DNA of 64,000 nt from Plectrocnemia conspersa (GCA_009617715.1 VTFK01000212.1:248001-312000); one strand, 5' to 3'. Shown: positions 23,638 through 36,625, counted from the first letter of the stretch. Made by a program: numbers and translations. The notes: generated by a model from the letters alone, not told the origin.

Positions 23638-25250
23638 TTTTATTAATTTATTTAGCTTAATAGCTAATCTTTACATCTAACAAATTTAGTAAACATATAT
23701 AAAAAAATATATAAAAAAATACATAACAGAAAGAAAAAAAAATGAAAATATACAATAATAAAGTCTTAATATTATAATTTATTTCTATATGTACGAAGGT
23801 GTTTTTTTTATTCCATTTATGAAACCCGTTATATTTTTTGCTGTTTCGATTTCTCTTGAAGACTATTATATAAATCAAAAACCTCCGTACATAATTCCCC
23901 CTGTACTTTCGTTTTCTTATACTTAATTTTCTTTAAATTTTTCTATTTCTAGTATTATATTTATGTACATCTTTATTTCTTATTAAATACTTATTAAAAT
24001 ATTTTGGTAATATATTATTTTCTAACTTATATATAAATACTAAAACATTCATTCAATATTTCTTGAACATTCAACCATTCTAATCTATCAATCATACTTT
24101 TACAATTAGTTAATCTATTTTTTATTTAAAATTACTCATTGCCCTATTTTGTAATTTTGCAACATTTGTTTATCTAATTTATTTAACATATTTAATAGTG
24201 TTGCACAATAATTAAAATGGGGCAATATTATACTATTATAAATTATTTTTTTTTTGTATTTATAAATATATTTTTAATCTAGATAATAAACCTATTTTTC
24301 TACTAATTTTTTTAATATGTAATTACAATGTTCTTTAAAATTTAATTTTGTATCAACAATTACTCCTAAATATTTTATATTATCCACTATTTCTATACTA
24401 GAGTTATTTATTACTATTTTGGTACTATTATCTAACACATTTTTATAATTAATAAACATACATTTAGTTTTATTCTCATTTAATTTAAGTACATTATTCT
24501 TTAACCATATTTCTAATATACTTAATTCATTATTTAAATTATTTACAATTTCTTTAATGTTATCACCTATGCAATACATTAATGTGTCATCCGCAAATAG
24601 ATGAATTTTACATTTTTTTTCACGTTATTAACTATATCATTAATATACAAAAAACAAATAACAATGGTCCCAATTTAGACCCTTGTGGTACTCCATAAGA
24701 CACTAATTTCTCTTCAGAATATACATTATTTATTTTAACTTTTTGTTTTCTTTTATATAAGTAATTATTAAACCATCTTAAAACTATATCACTTATACCT
24801 ATACTCTCCAAATTTCTTTTTAACATTATTTTTTTCTGTCTATTGTTTCGAAGGCTCTCTTGAAATCCAAGAAAACTGCTCCAATGATTTTGTTTGTATC
24901 CTTAGCCAATAGCCAATCATTTATCACTACTTGTAATGCAGTTTCAGTGGAATGCTTTTCTCTGAATCCCGATTGTTGTTCACATATTATGTTTTGAGAA
25001 GTAATAAATTCCTTTAATTGTTTGATTACTACTTTTCTATTATTTTTCTATACACGGTAGCATGTTGATTGGTCTCATTTCTTCAACTTTTTTACTATTT
25101 TTTATTTTAGGTATAGGAACAATAGTAGCAATCTTTAAATTTTCAGGCATTTCTCCTAAGGAGAGTGCTTTATTTATTAAATAATTTAATTTAGTTCCTA
25201 TTATTTCCCATAATAAGGTAATATTATATATATTGTAAATATACATAACT
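23604..25250 (-). mobile_element. 5'-truncated CR1/L2-like LINE with recognisable reverse transcriptase
   Basis: Read on the minus strand, from high to low coordinates, the RT blocks appear in order. MPENLKIATIVPIPK lies within 25040-25246. QSGFREKHSTETALQ and FLDFKRAFETID lie in 24840-24985. RWFNNYLYKRKQ and YGVPQGSKLGPLLF lie in 24632-24826. The active-site block HLFADDTLMYC lies at about 24560-24600. KCMFINYKN and IKYLGVIVDTKLNF lie in 24292-24500. Frame changes at about 25030, 24830 and 24620 break ORF2, so it is inactive. The 3' end is an A/T-rich tail (TTTATTTATTTATTT on plus at 23626-23655). The endonuclease is absent, consistent with 5' truncation. The same family left a 3' fragment at 5245-5670. 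The clade call (CR1/L2/Daphne-like) is from motif style only. Confidence 0.82.
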
Positions 25251-27460
25251 GTGGAATTTATTGCTTCGTATTTATTGTAGTATTTATGAGTGTATGTTAA
25301 AATTATAACAAAAAGTTTTTTGTATAGAGATATAAAATATATGATTAAATGTTTTTGTACTTTTTTTTTTTTTTATATAGGGGTGAATTTTGCAATGTTT
25401 AATAATTTTAATTTTTACTAAACGTTTTTGCTTATGTGATTTACATTAAAAAATTAAAAAAAAATAATTAAAAAAATTTACATGTAACAAAATTAGAATT
25501 AATCTTCAGCTTGTGACAAAATATGTATGTATAACATTTAATATTTTTAGCTAACTGTATGTAAAGTGGCTTTGTTGATCTTATTTCTTTTTGCATTGCG
25601 CCAAATAAGAGTGAAATCGTTGTAAGATTTTTTAGATAAGTCGCCTTAAGTAATGATTACTGAAATATCTGACGTAATCGCGAAAAGTCTTCTATATAAT
25701 TTATAGCCTGTAGCTTTGACAAATCCTGATACATGTTAAACCGTACCCTATTGGAGAATTGTATCGTTGGCAAACATTATCTGAACTGCTAATTATTAGA
25801 ATTCAACTTTAGGGGGTAATCAGCTACAATGATATTGTGGCTCGAAAATTTTGATTGTCTATTAACTTAAAAACGATTTGCATTGAATGGTGCAATAATG
25901 CGTTAATATGGTCTCTATCAACTTATATTTATTACATTGTATTGAAAGTCCACGTTTGTGTTAATATAATTATCTTAATGATTTAATTTACAAACTATTT
26001 TTTTACATTCTGTTGTAAACGGGACAAATCAGTACCAACTGGGTTTTTAGACATAATAAATACGCACAAGAAAGGTCTATATATTAAATTATAGATTACA
26101 ATTTTTAAATGTAACATTGCAGTTTTAATGCTTGTTTTTTAATAATAACGCATTTGTATAAGTGCTGCAAAGCTTTGAATCTAGGCCTTAAAAAATTTAC
26201 TATTTCGAATTTAAAATATGAATAAAAAATATGCAATTCATCTTAAACTCAAATTAACGACCATTACAAAACCACGCAAAGTAATTTGAAAAAAGTCATA
26301 TTAAGATGTTAATGCAATCCAATTTATAATAATATTAATTGATTCAAGTTATTTTTTATATTATTTTTTTTGCTTCCATACATAATTTTTTACTAAAAAG
26401 AATCAGAGAAAGTTTCACCATCACTATATAGCATTGACCGGATTTTCTCGCATTCAAACCTTACCAAATTGGGTTTTGTTTCGCACGCAGCGGTTCAAAG
26501 CTAGGATGACCTCCTACCTGGGCTGTCGCGACAGCCGGTCTCTATCATTTTAATTATCTCAGGGAATAGTGGTTGAATTTTAGGATAATTAAAAAGAAGG
26601 AGATAGTGTGAAATCATGATTTGCTTACCATTGATCCTCTACAGAGGAGAAATAATCATAACACAACTTGAAACAGTAGTTTTATATTTAAAATTCGGTG
26701 CATCATCTTTCAGGGTTTAACCAAACAGATAGCACTGAATAAGGCCATTAGGCATTTTTCATAGATATGGCATACATGCTTGATCTAGAGCCAAACGTGA
26801 AGCACTTTTATGGTGCGTGCTCGGAAGTCATGACTGCAAGGAAAGTTTGTTTAGTTTTTTAAACAATATCATTTTTAATAGGTCGGATAGCTCTGTGGCT
26901 TTTTGAGATCAGAGCGAAAACTTTTTGATAAGAATTCAACATAAAATCAACAGTTAAAATACTTATTGCTCAAAGAATAAATATATAGAAATATTGTAAA
27001 AAAAGATACATATAAAAATATTGCAGAAAAAGATACCTCAACAAATAAATAATTGGTAACAAAATAATAAAAAATATGAGGAAAGTTTTTCAGATAGGAA
27101 CTTAATCGAAAATGTTTATATTGCTATGAAACGAAAATGATGGTACTAAGCATGCATTGATAGAAAAGCTGATTCGCTTTATCATATGCTATATCATAAT
27201 ATTAAAAAATAGACCCTTTTTTGTATATTTATTTATTTAACCTAATTATTGTTTTAAAATTACATAAAATATTTTTAAATAAAATATGGATATTTAAAAT
27301 TTTAAAATAAGAGGAAAAAATTAAAACGATATATCCTAAGTAACAAAATTGAATATCTCGCCGCGTTATTAGCATCCAAAAGTAATATATAAAACAAAAG
27401 GGGTCGACCTCACGTCCAGCTATCTGCTTTCCACAGCAGATGTTTTGTGGCCACAACCGC
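25251..27460. other. Intergenic stretch, mostly AT-rich
   Basis: No gene found. A GC-richer patch at 26430-26570 (contains CACGCAGCGG and TGTCGCGACA) and one at 26750-26850 have no coding frame. The minus-strand open frame at 27229-27462 runs through AT-rich sequence and lacks a domain. Confidence 0.45.
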
Positions 27461-27464
27461 AAAG

Positions 27465-27610
27465 AAAACTAATTAACCTTTTCCGAGGGCGACCGGCCAG
27501 AAACACAACGGGCATTTCGATAGTTTGTATGGCCCAAAATTGCCAGGACACTAATTAACGACGGGACGTATTCGCAACGAATCGATATCCTTGCTGCTCC
27601 AATTTACAAC
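27465..27610. promoter_or_regulatory. GC/CpG-rich island, regulatory candidate
   Basis: Short GC-richer segment with CGAGGGCGACCGGCC, ACTAATTAACGACG (homeodomain-like TAATTA) and CGAATCGATATC. No open frame. Such compact islands in an intergenic desert often correspond to conserved non-coding elements; this is inferred, as conservation cannot be tested here. Confidence 0.3.
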
Positions 27611-28369
27611 GTATACAAAATGATTGTGAATAATGTCGTAAAAACATATATTATTCTTTAACTAATAATATTAGTATTAAATAATTGTATTTTTAATACA
27701 GAAGAACTAATATTGTAACAATTTCAACAGTATGACTTCAAATGCTTACTCTTTAAGGAAATTTTATAAATAATAGAAACAAGAAAAATTAATACAAAAT
27801 GTATTATTAATTCAGAATGATATGAAATAATAAAATATTGGATGAAAGGTTTATGTTCTGATTGATGTATATTATAACAACGAAATAAAAGGGCAATTAG
27901 CGGAAAGCAATTATTTTATAAATTATTAATTATTGTACTTCTTTAATGTAGTATAAGCATTAAATTAAATTTATTATACAAAAGTATATATTTATTAATT
28001 GCTTTTTAGACACTTATTGTGTACATGAAAATTATTTTAGTCTAAAATTCATCGCAATAAAATTAGTATAAATTTTTAAGTGTGACAAAAATCAGTATAA
28101 AAGTTAGCAACAGCGTTACATATTTAGGTGTATAATATTAAAGTAACCGACATGTAGCTCATTTCAAGATATGATAAGAGTATCATACTGACAAAATAAG
28201 TTGAAGAAATAGTACAGGGATATGTGGCATCTAATAGCTACGCAATTTGAGTACAATTTCATTAAAATAAGTAAGTAAACCATAGTACAAGAAACATTGG
28301 AATAATGTGGTATTTTTAGTCATCATTACATGATTAATTCCTTGTTCAATCGATAGATTAATAAATTAT

Positions 28370-28790
28370 ATTTTGCTCCGCAAAATGTACATTGAACACG
28401 CCCGATTAAGTAATACATATGCAAACATATACAAAGACATACACTTATGTGTGTGTTCGTTTTTTCGATGCGGAAATACAACACGCAGAAAAAATCTAAA
28501 CGTTTACCCGCGAGTACGTAAACAATAATCGATTAAAGTGAGCGGGTTTTTCCCATCCGAGGGTGGGGCGGGATGGAAAAAGGCTTTTACATAGATAATG
28601 GAAAAACAATGGCTTAACAAAACAAACGCAATGTATTGAAGGGTTAGTAGAGTGCCCTGGGGAAGGCGGGAAAAAGAGTTAATCGAAATAACACTCAGGC
28701 TCAAACTGGCAGCTGCTGGGTAAAAGTCACACCGTGGTGGTGGAAATATTTTTACACCGCAACGACTACTGATGTGTTAAAGGAGAAGTG
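28370..28790. promoter_or_regulatory. GC-rich island, regulatory candidate
   Basis: Contains AATAATCGATTA (homeodomain-like), GTGGGGCGGGATGG, CAGCTGCTG (E-box CAGCTG) and CACCGTGGTGGTGG. The minus-strand open frame at 28504-28704 lacks a recognisable domain. The density of sequence-specific-looking motifs suggests an enhancer or untranslated exon. Confidence 0.3.
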
Positions 28791-30380
28791 TTTTTCAGAG
28801 AACAAGGCTTTTCATGAAACGATGTCCGAGTAAGTATTTTTCAACTATTCTAGAAAATAAAAAATATAAACTTTGTTCATATCAATATGGCGATTGTATC
28901 GCGGTAAGATAAATTAGTGAATGATATGAATTTTATTAAAAATTAGTGAAATGAAATGTTCTTAAATTGTCAAAGGGAAAATCTGTTATTTTTTTTAAAT
29001 TAATTATGTAAAATTTACACTAAAACTTCTGTGTGAAAATAAAGGTATGATTTATTATACTATAATGCTTACTGTTACATAACACACTAAAATTTTAAAA
29101 TATATCAGTAAATATTATCAAGGTATAGCTAATTGAAATTGTTTTTTTAAATCTGGTATTTATAACTGTATCAATCTCAATCTTTAAACGCTTCAAATAT
29201 TCAGCTGTGATCGCCTTAAACCATGTTAAAAAAAAACGTTCTTTTTAATCGGTTTTTAAATTTGATAACTTGGTTTTAAATAATAGTGTTTTTATGGGAA
29301 AACTGTTTAATTGTTAATTTAAAAACGTTAATGCTTTGACATAAAATTGTCTCAAGTAAAAATATAACATGATGGGATCGTTTGAAATTATTCAGGTTTC
29401 TTAGGCTTTTTGACTTGAGTACTATTTTTAATGCGGAGCAGGCATAATTAGTTCCATAAGGGCTAGATCTGTTTATTTTTATATAAAAAAAACATAAGCA
29501 AATTCCAAATGCCATTCAGCCTCATCGCCCCGTTTTAAGAGAACCGCAACTGTTATTTGTCTGGATTAATGATTATCGACATTAATCTTATTTCGTCCGG
29601 ATCTTCGGATCAGAAAGTTTGTTTTGTTACAACAAAGTTTAGTATTTTGGTTGTAAAATAATTAAGAAATATTTTGCGTAAGTGAGTCCGTGTGCTGCAG
29701 GCGTTTTCAGTACGCGTTAGATTCCGGACATTGAGTTGACCAGAAACGTGAAGAGAGAAGCCGCAGCTTCTGCGATATTCGCTAGTCTGAAGTTGTGCCG
29801 GCCTTCACTTTGTTGCAGTTTTATTGAAGCGCTTTTTAAAATCGGATACCTTGAACTTCGATGTGGATGTTCAAGTTTAAATTTTAGTTGAGGTGTCTCT
29901 GAGAAAGTCTCATAAGGGTTCTTTGAAATTTCTTAGAAGAAGCAATTATTGGTTGTTCACGTTCCTGTATTTTTATTCATGATCCTCTCCATGCTAAATT
30001 TTGTTGCCCGCAGATGACTATTTACAGAAGTTTAGCGACTTTTTTTGTAACAAATTGCCGTTGGCTGCTAAATAGAAGAAAAACAGCCATTTTGAGGGCC
30101 ATACCGAATGCACGTGTTTTTTTTTTAATGCAACTTATATTTTATTAAATATTTTTTGGTTAAAGCGCTTATTTAAACTATACGCTAAACAGTAACTGAT
30201 ATGCAATAAATAAATAAATAAATCGCAGAAACTAATGTATGTCTTACAAGCAAACAATGTAAAGACGACGGTGTGTGAAAATTATTATAGCATATATGAT
30301 TTACATTCTCCCTAACTTTTAAGAAAGTACTAACAGAAACAAACAATTAATTTATAAAATTAGAAAAAAATCAGAAAGCA
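28791..30380. other. Intergenic stretch with a moderate GC patch
   Basis: AT-rich filler with a moderately GC-richer patch at 29510-29850. A TAAATAAATAAATAAAT microsatellite lies at about 30205-30222 and could be the tail of a lost LINE. No coding exon found. Confidence 0.45.
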
Positions 30381-30381
30381 T

Positions 30382-31000
30382 CTGTAGCGACCACACACAG
30401 ATGACCATGTTCTCAAACCCTAAGCTCGGGTTAATGACTGTGACCAAAAATGATCATTCATCGACAATTGATAAAAACAACACAATAGTTTGAAAGATGG
30501 TGCTTTACAAATACCTCGTTACAATTTCATAAATAACACGATTTTACAGTATATATTTTCCGTCATTGAGAGAATTTTCTTGTGGCGAAACGTTCACGGA
30601 TATCATAAATCACCGCATCCATAACATTCCCAAAATAAACATCGCTTATTTTGCCATTTTACGAAGTGACTACAGCGATTGGCTGGATGATCACTGCATA
30701 ATTGCGACTGGTCGGCAAGTCTTGTAGGGCTAGATGCATAAGCCCGGACTCCGATGAGAAGGCAGTCAAGCAGTCAGAGACACGAAGTCACAAGTCCACT
30801 CACTCAAAGCCAAAAGCAGATTCACCCCGCCTGTCAGACGTGCCTCCACTGACACGAACAACCATCGCAGCAAGAGGAACTGCCTCCTTACACATGCTGC
30901 AGACAGCTACAAGAACTCTGAGGACCGTCCACGGACATCATCCCTGCGCCAGCTTCACCAACGCTTGGATAAAATGTCTCGCCATTAATCGTCCGTCGCA
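30382..31000 (+). repeat. Dispersed repeat with decayed coding remnant, copy 1
   Basis: Colinear with 52738-53350 over about 600 bases in the same orientation. It retains a 48-codon open frame at 30581-30724 whose products align between copies: IINHRIHNIP here against IINYNIHKIP in copy 2, and YFAILRSDYSDWLDDHCIIA against YFAILRNELIYWLDNRCMIV. Further 3', SSLRQLHQRLDKMSR here matches SSLRQLLYHRSKKTSR in copy 2. Indels often preserve or restore these frames, so the source was protein-coding, presumably an ORF of a mobile element. I do not recognise the family. The 133-codon open frame at 30702-31103 is in a different frame and is likely a by-product of the GC-rich repeat. Confidence 0.6.
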
Positions 31001-31424
31001 TATATGTAAATATTGTAATAAAAAAACTCTTACTAGTTTCCATATTGAGTCTCATTGGCCTCGAGATCAATCACTCCTAAGGTTCCTAAACCCTAAATAT
31101 TAAATATTGGTATTTTTATTAAATATATTTTAATTGGCTTTTAGACTAAGATTAATATTGCAAATAAGTCAGACGCTTAGAATATTTTTCATTAGTTTTC
31201 TTAGAATTAGTTTTCAGATATAAACAAGTACTTAAGCAATATGATAATTAAAAAACATTCATACTAAGAAGTACAACTATATTAATTTATCCTCAACCCT
31301 CATTAAATTTTTAGCTATAATTAATGTTTGCGTACAAAATATTCAATATTAAATTCCACGCTCACACGTATGTTTAATTTTAGCAAGTCCCCGATTAAAT
31401 TAAAACATATGTTTATTATTAAAG

Positions 31425-31910
31425 AAATAATAAATTAATAATTCGCAAATTCAACAAACGGAACACGTTTTATCGTATCGAATTAATCGCGACGTAATCA
31501 GATTTGTTAAACGAGCGCAGCGCAAGAACGCGAGACTCGCAATAATAAAATGGAAAGTGAAACAACGACAAAAAAACACGAATGCGAAAAAACAACGATA
31601 AATAATATCGAAAACGAAAAAGAGCGAAGCGGCGTAAAATGAAACAGCGCAACAATCGGTCGAGGCGCGCAGCGAGAAAGATCCATTTTTCATTTAATTA
31701 CGATCGTATTTTCGTGAAATAATAACCCGTGTTCAATTAATAACGGCCGCACAGGGGACAAATGATAAAAGCGGTGTAATAAAGGCGAAACGGGACGAAT
31801 CCAGTGTTTCGTTCCGCGTTAATAATGTCCATCGATAAAAATTATTCCCCTTTATCAATGAGCGGCCACTCGTTTTCCTTCGATAATCCGCTCTCTCACA
31901 TAAAGAGCAA
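31425..31910. promoter_or_regulatory. CpG-rich island, regulatory candidate
   Basis: Marked CpG density (for example CGAGCGCAGCGC, GGTCGAGGCGCGCAGCG, ACGGCCGCAC, GTTTCGTTCCGCG) for nearly 500 bases in an AT-rich desert. Several ATTAAT/TAATTA homeodomain-like motifs are present. Two overlapping minus-strand open frames (31451-31693, 31470-31655) give Phe/Arg/Cys-rich products without domains. It is best read as a developmental enhancer or a promoter-like element. Confidence 0.35.
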
Positions 31911-32439
31911 GTATTATATATGGAATATCTATCTGTCTATCTATATTAAACACTTATCAAGAAGAAGTTAGTAATTGGCTCATTTTATTGATAAGGTATA
32001 TTATTATATAAGAGCTTTTTCCACTCCATAGTATTATTAAGGAATTAAAATAGACTTATATATTTGATTTTTTTATATATTTTTATAAAAAAATAATATT
32101 AAAAAAACTGCATTTTTAACCCTATCCATAATTTAACAATTCTTGCTATTCTGTATTTAAAATGGTGCAGATAAAACCAAGGATAATGTCACTAATTTGT
32201 ACTAAAATCTTATTTTACCCACCGCGAACTTATAATAAAAATCATAAAAAATACATTTACTAAATAAAAACTGATTTATATAAGACATTTAAAAGGTTTT
32301 ATTTAAATATTTAAAATCAGCACTATAGATAAGTAATATCTGAAATACCAGACTTCAAAGTCCATATTAACCAAAGTATTTTCAAATATCAGATTAAGTG
32401 GTTAATAAATATTTAAAATGTTAATCTGTTAAAAGTTTT

Positions 32440-32870
32440 GATTGAACCATCTGCATAATTTGTTACAATTTATTTTATAAAGTTATTCTTACGACCGTTT
32501 TTAACAAACAAAAAGCGAAAGCAAAAAAAGCAATAGTGATGCTACACACTATATTTTCACAACAATTAAAAATAGATCTCGTGAGACAAATAACTGTGTT
32601 AATAATCGTAAATCTTGCATGGACAACTACATAGCGCATCCGTCTCGAGACGTACCGATAAAAACTACTCTTTTTAAGAAAATATTTGCGCTACTCTGCG
32701 CAAAATACTATTGTTATTTTACCCTTAGGTTAACAATCGCCTAAGTGACCACTAAACTGTTTCTCGTTTTAGGCGTAAAAACATTTTTGAATGTGTTTAA
32801 AAAGCGATTCAAAGGTCTCGCAAGGATCGACATAGACGATTCGCCAGAGTTGTCTCGAACCAACATTATA
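32440..32870 (+). repeat. Dispersed repeat pair member, copy 1
   Basis: Colinear with 49555-49870. Shared blocks: AACCAyCTGCAyAATTTGT, ACGACC/TGACC followed by AACAAACAA, TCTCGAGACG, AAAAACTACTCTTT, and ATACTATTGTTATTTTACC. There are several indels. No coding frame; the family is unknown. Confidence 0.55.
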
Positions 32871-33733
32871 AAATAAAAATGAAGGTGCAGTAAATGACGC
32901 TATGGAGTCACAGCTCCAGATACGAACCAATCATAAAACAACAAAAAACACTTCACGACAGATCGCAACTACTATACAAAATCACAGCCGACAATAATAC
33001 TACTCGACACGCCAGCGAAAACACGCCATTTTAATTTCACCGCCCGATAGCGGCAATCTATATGTTTCTATATATATGTTTTATAAATAAATCAACTGTT
33101 ACTAGCTTTTCCGGCGTCTATTTGTCTGTAAAGTCACACCCTTCAGCCTAAATAAATACCCGATATTGTCATAGATTTTTTATTCTCAAAGTGAAAAAAA
33201 AAACTGAGCGGTTTTAAAATCATCATTGCTAAACTGTTTTTTTTTAATTTTATTTTTCTGAATGTTTACTTCATTACAATTTAAAAAAATCATAATTTTT
33301 TAAATAATTTATTTCAAACCGCTCATCTTTACGGCCCACCCTGTAGTAAACAATTAATCAAATAGCTGTCACTGAGCAACAGACTTACTATTTACTTAAA
33401 TGTATTGATTGTTTTAACTTCATTATAACCCATTAAACAAAACGCTTGTCATGATACAAGATTAAAACTGAAAAATAAATGGAGCTTTGGTAAAAGTAAA
33501 ATTTTTCGCTTTGATGCAAAAGTTTTATTTTTACAAATAAATTATCAGCTATTACGATATATCATTTATACATGTAAATATATAACGTGAAAATTTATTT
33601 CTTTTGAAATAAAAATCCTAGATTTTTCTGTGTGAGAATAAATAGTATCTATTGATTTTTTTTTTATTTAATTTTACTCTATATTAAAAGCCATTTTTTA
33701 TTATATTTATTAATAATATACTTTCTCTTTCAG

Positions 33734-33925
33734 CCACTCAATGCCCCTGAACGAGTCTTGCGTGCCGAATGGGTTACATTTTTCACTAACCCGAGTCACG
33801 CTCGTCAATTGCAGCTAGCACGTATAACGCTTTCTGATTCAGACTTTACAATTAAACATCGTGCTACGTTAAGAAATAATTTTATTTGGAGCAAATTTTT
33901 ATGCAGTTGTGATTGGTGTAAATAG
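33734..33925 (+). other. Unexplained 63-codon open frame behind a splice-acceptor-like site
   Basis: TTTCTCTTTCAG ends at 33733 and is followed by an open frame from CCA to TAG at 33925. The first part is compositionally exon-like and encodes APERVLRAEWVTFF then ARQLQLARITLSD; the last third is AT-richer. No initiator methionine, partner exon or known domain is visible. It could be a terminal exon of an unrecognised gene or an accident. Confidence 0.2.
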
Positions 33926-34295
33926 AATATTCTTAAAATGTGGATGTCCGAAAAAATTCAAATCTTATTACGCCTGATAAAACATAATTTTTAAGAACCA
34001 TCAGTTTCTACAAAAACTTGCGTCGTATGTTGTTTAAGGAAGAGCATAACAGAAAAGTTGACACTTTTGTACACACAAGAGGTTAATGACCATGGAACGA
34101 CACGAACGAAGCCCTTGTTATTATAATATGTACGACATAGCTTGATTTTAATTAATCATCACATTATTCATCCATGAGAATAAGAAAGTCGTGTTCAACT
34201 AAATTATGATCGATAAGAAATTAAATATGTATATTATTCACTATTTTTTATCTCCTAGTTATGATATATTATAAATTGAAAAAAACCAAGATCTA

Positions 34296-34385
34296 CAATA
34301 CATGGGATTCGAGCCCAGGTCTTTCAGGTCAATAGTCAGCGGCTTATACCACTCTATTCTGCTGATAAATATACAGATTAATGGT
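34296..34385 (-). mobile_element. tRNA-derived SINE head
   Basis: On the minus strand GGGCTCGAATCCCA matches the tRNA T-arm / pol III B box (GGTTCGANTCC), and AGAGTGGTATAAGCC about 35 bases upstream resembles an A box (TRGYNNARNNG). The intervening anticodon arm does not fold well and there is no paired acceptor stem, so it is not a functional tRNA gene. An A/T-rich tail follows. Confidence 0.5.
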
Positions 34386-34636
34386 AAAATATTTTTTATA
34401 TATTATATGTGTATCTTTGTATATAATAAGTTTATCGACTTGTACAGAAAAAAAAATCACAGTTTTGATAATATATAATTAAATTACAGAAAAGCTACTA
34501 AATAATAAATTTAAAATACATTTCTACTTTGAATTTGAATATGATTAATGGTTTTTGATAGTTTTTTAGTAGTTTAAATATGTGTTAAAACATGAATACA
34601 TATCTTTTTTAATTCCAAGAAGTAAATTAAATGTTT

Positions 34637-34676
34637 ATTAAATTTTAATAACAACAATGTGTTATTAAAATTTAAT
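34637..34676. repeat. 16-bp perfect inverted repeat, 8-base loop
   Basis: ATTAAATTTTAATAAC at 34637-34652 and GTTATTAAAATTTAAT at 34661-34676 are exact reverse complements. AT-only sequence lowers its significance. Confidence 0.7.
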
Positions 34677-36040
34677 ATTTCGTTAAATAATTTTTGTGGT
34701 CAAATTCAAACAATCGCACAGTAATTGCTTAATCAAAACCGACCGTATTAATACATTTTAAAATTTATCTGACAGAACTGCATATTTTTAATATTTTATT
34801 AATAAATGTACTATAGCAAATATTGATTAGGCTTTCGTGCGCTGCAGTGATAACGATAAAATGTTTGCTCTGCATTAAAATTTAAATTATGAACAATGTA
34901 TTATTTTCATTTTAATGCTATTGTATCATTGAGTGAAATAAAATGCATGCAGTTTTTCAATAATCAGCTTAACAATTATATTGAAATATCGATGAATAAA
35001 TAATAATTACCATATTCAGATTAAATGATCTGAAAAAATAATTTACTTTAAATTATTAATAAATACACTTTGATAGTATATAATTTTAGTTACTGTTAGG
35101 GTTGCTTTATCTTATACAAAGAAAGCTAAAGCAATCCATAAAATACTCGCCGAAAACAATAAATTTACTCTAAGGAAATGCCAATATATTTGCAGCCAAC
35201 TTGAAAGAGATACCTACACTATACGATCCTGCGACAATAACTACAAAATATGTAAAGCAAATCACAGAGCATCTGAAAGTACCAATTTAAGCAAGTCCAA
35301 AAAATAAAAGATTTAATTTAAAGAAATAAAATAACTAGTATCACTACACAATAAATCTAAAAAAACACCGGGATTTAACTTAATATCAAAAAAATTACTA
35401 AAGGAATTATTGAAAAATGATCACGATATAAAAATACTTTCCCTCGTCTTAGAAAGAAGCAGATGTATTAATAATATCAAAACCAATAAAATGATAGATA
35501 AATCTTTCGAAAATAAATATTATTGAAATACTCTAAAATAATTATTAAATATGCAATAATTAAAATAAAACTAGGTAAATAAATAACATTTTAACCACAA
35601 AAATAAATCAATCACATTAATCTACAATATTTAAAAAAAAATATACCGCATTTTTTTGTACGCACTCTTCGGACAATCGTAGCTGACAAAATAATATATT
35701 TTAATAAAATAAATTAGCTAGTGGTTCTCTGGCTTCTGGTATAAAAATTTAGTTCGATGAAAGACGATATTTTGTCAAAGATTGTGTTATTCTAGACTTA
35801 TTGTGTCAAAAACCACCCGCATTTTTTTTTAATATATAAACAGATTGTGAATAAAAAAATAAGAAAAAAGTTTTGGTTAGGTATATAGTTATCATAAAAC
35901 TTATTAATGATATATATTTAAAAGTGAACACATTATGTTCGAAAGAAAAATGTTGTTTTGATTAATATCATGCTTTATGATAAATTACAACGTAACCAGA
36001 AGATATGCGAAGAATCTCGAAAATAAACCAGAACCACGAG
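34677..36040. other. AT-rich intergenic filler
   Basis: No gene. The patch 35100-35300 is slightly richer in G+C but has no open frame or recognisable repeat. Confidence 0.4.
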
Positions 36041-36625
36041 ACATCATACCAGAGCATACAAAGTCTCGCATTCGTCTTTTTTCACTGGCGTCCCCCTCAC
36101 ACTGTGTACTGTGTATAAATATTTTTTTAAACATCCCTTTACTCGCCTTTTTTCAACAAAGTTTTTTTCCTTCCATTTCTACGCGCGGTTTCTGGTTAAT
36201 TTGAGCAGTTAGCGAGACGTGTGTCAGGTCTGGTGATAAATTGAGAACGAGCTCAAAATATTTAAAGACGCGAGCTCATCCGCGGCGAGGAGAATCACTA
36301 TGATTAATGGACCCTCTGTCGCCAGGATTCCATCACACCAAACTGGGATTACCGCACACATCTGACTACAACCAGCTACCAGAATCCTATCGCGTGTGCC
36401 AATGTACCGCCGTGTTTCGCGAATGATGGATATGTGTAATAGCAGCCGTCAAGGCCGAACATCTCGGTTGTAATTAATTATTTTGTTGAAACGGCACGTT
36501 TTTACCTACCCTTAACGACGATTGAACGATCTCAATGTCTCAATAAGGGTTTTACATACGTACGACCCGTGCGAACGTGCCTTATCTCCGATCTGACGGG
36601 TTTGCTGAAATATCAACGTGAGGTG
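36040..36625. promoter_or_regulatory. GC-rich island, regulatory or untranslated-exon candidate
   Basis: A nearly 600-base segment of elevated G+C with many CpGs (for example CATCCGCGGCGAGG, TACCGCCGTGTTTCGCGAATG). It ends at GTGAGGTGAGTGG, which contains a donor-like GAG|GTGAGT. The only open frame (35977-36204) overlaps its left edge and has no domain. Confidence 0.3.

Noticed and set aside
30702..31103. 133-codon open frame
   Set aside because: Lies in the dispersed repeat but in a different frame from the peptide blocks shared with copy 2; composition-driven.
34296..34385. tRNA gene
   Set aside because: B box is good, but the anticodon arm and acceptor stem do not pair, so it is a SINE head at most.
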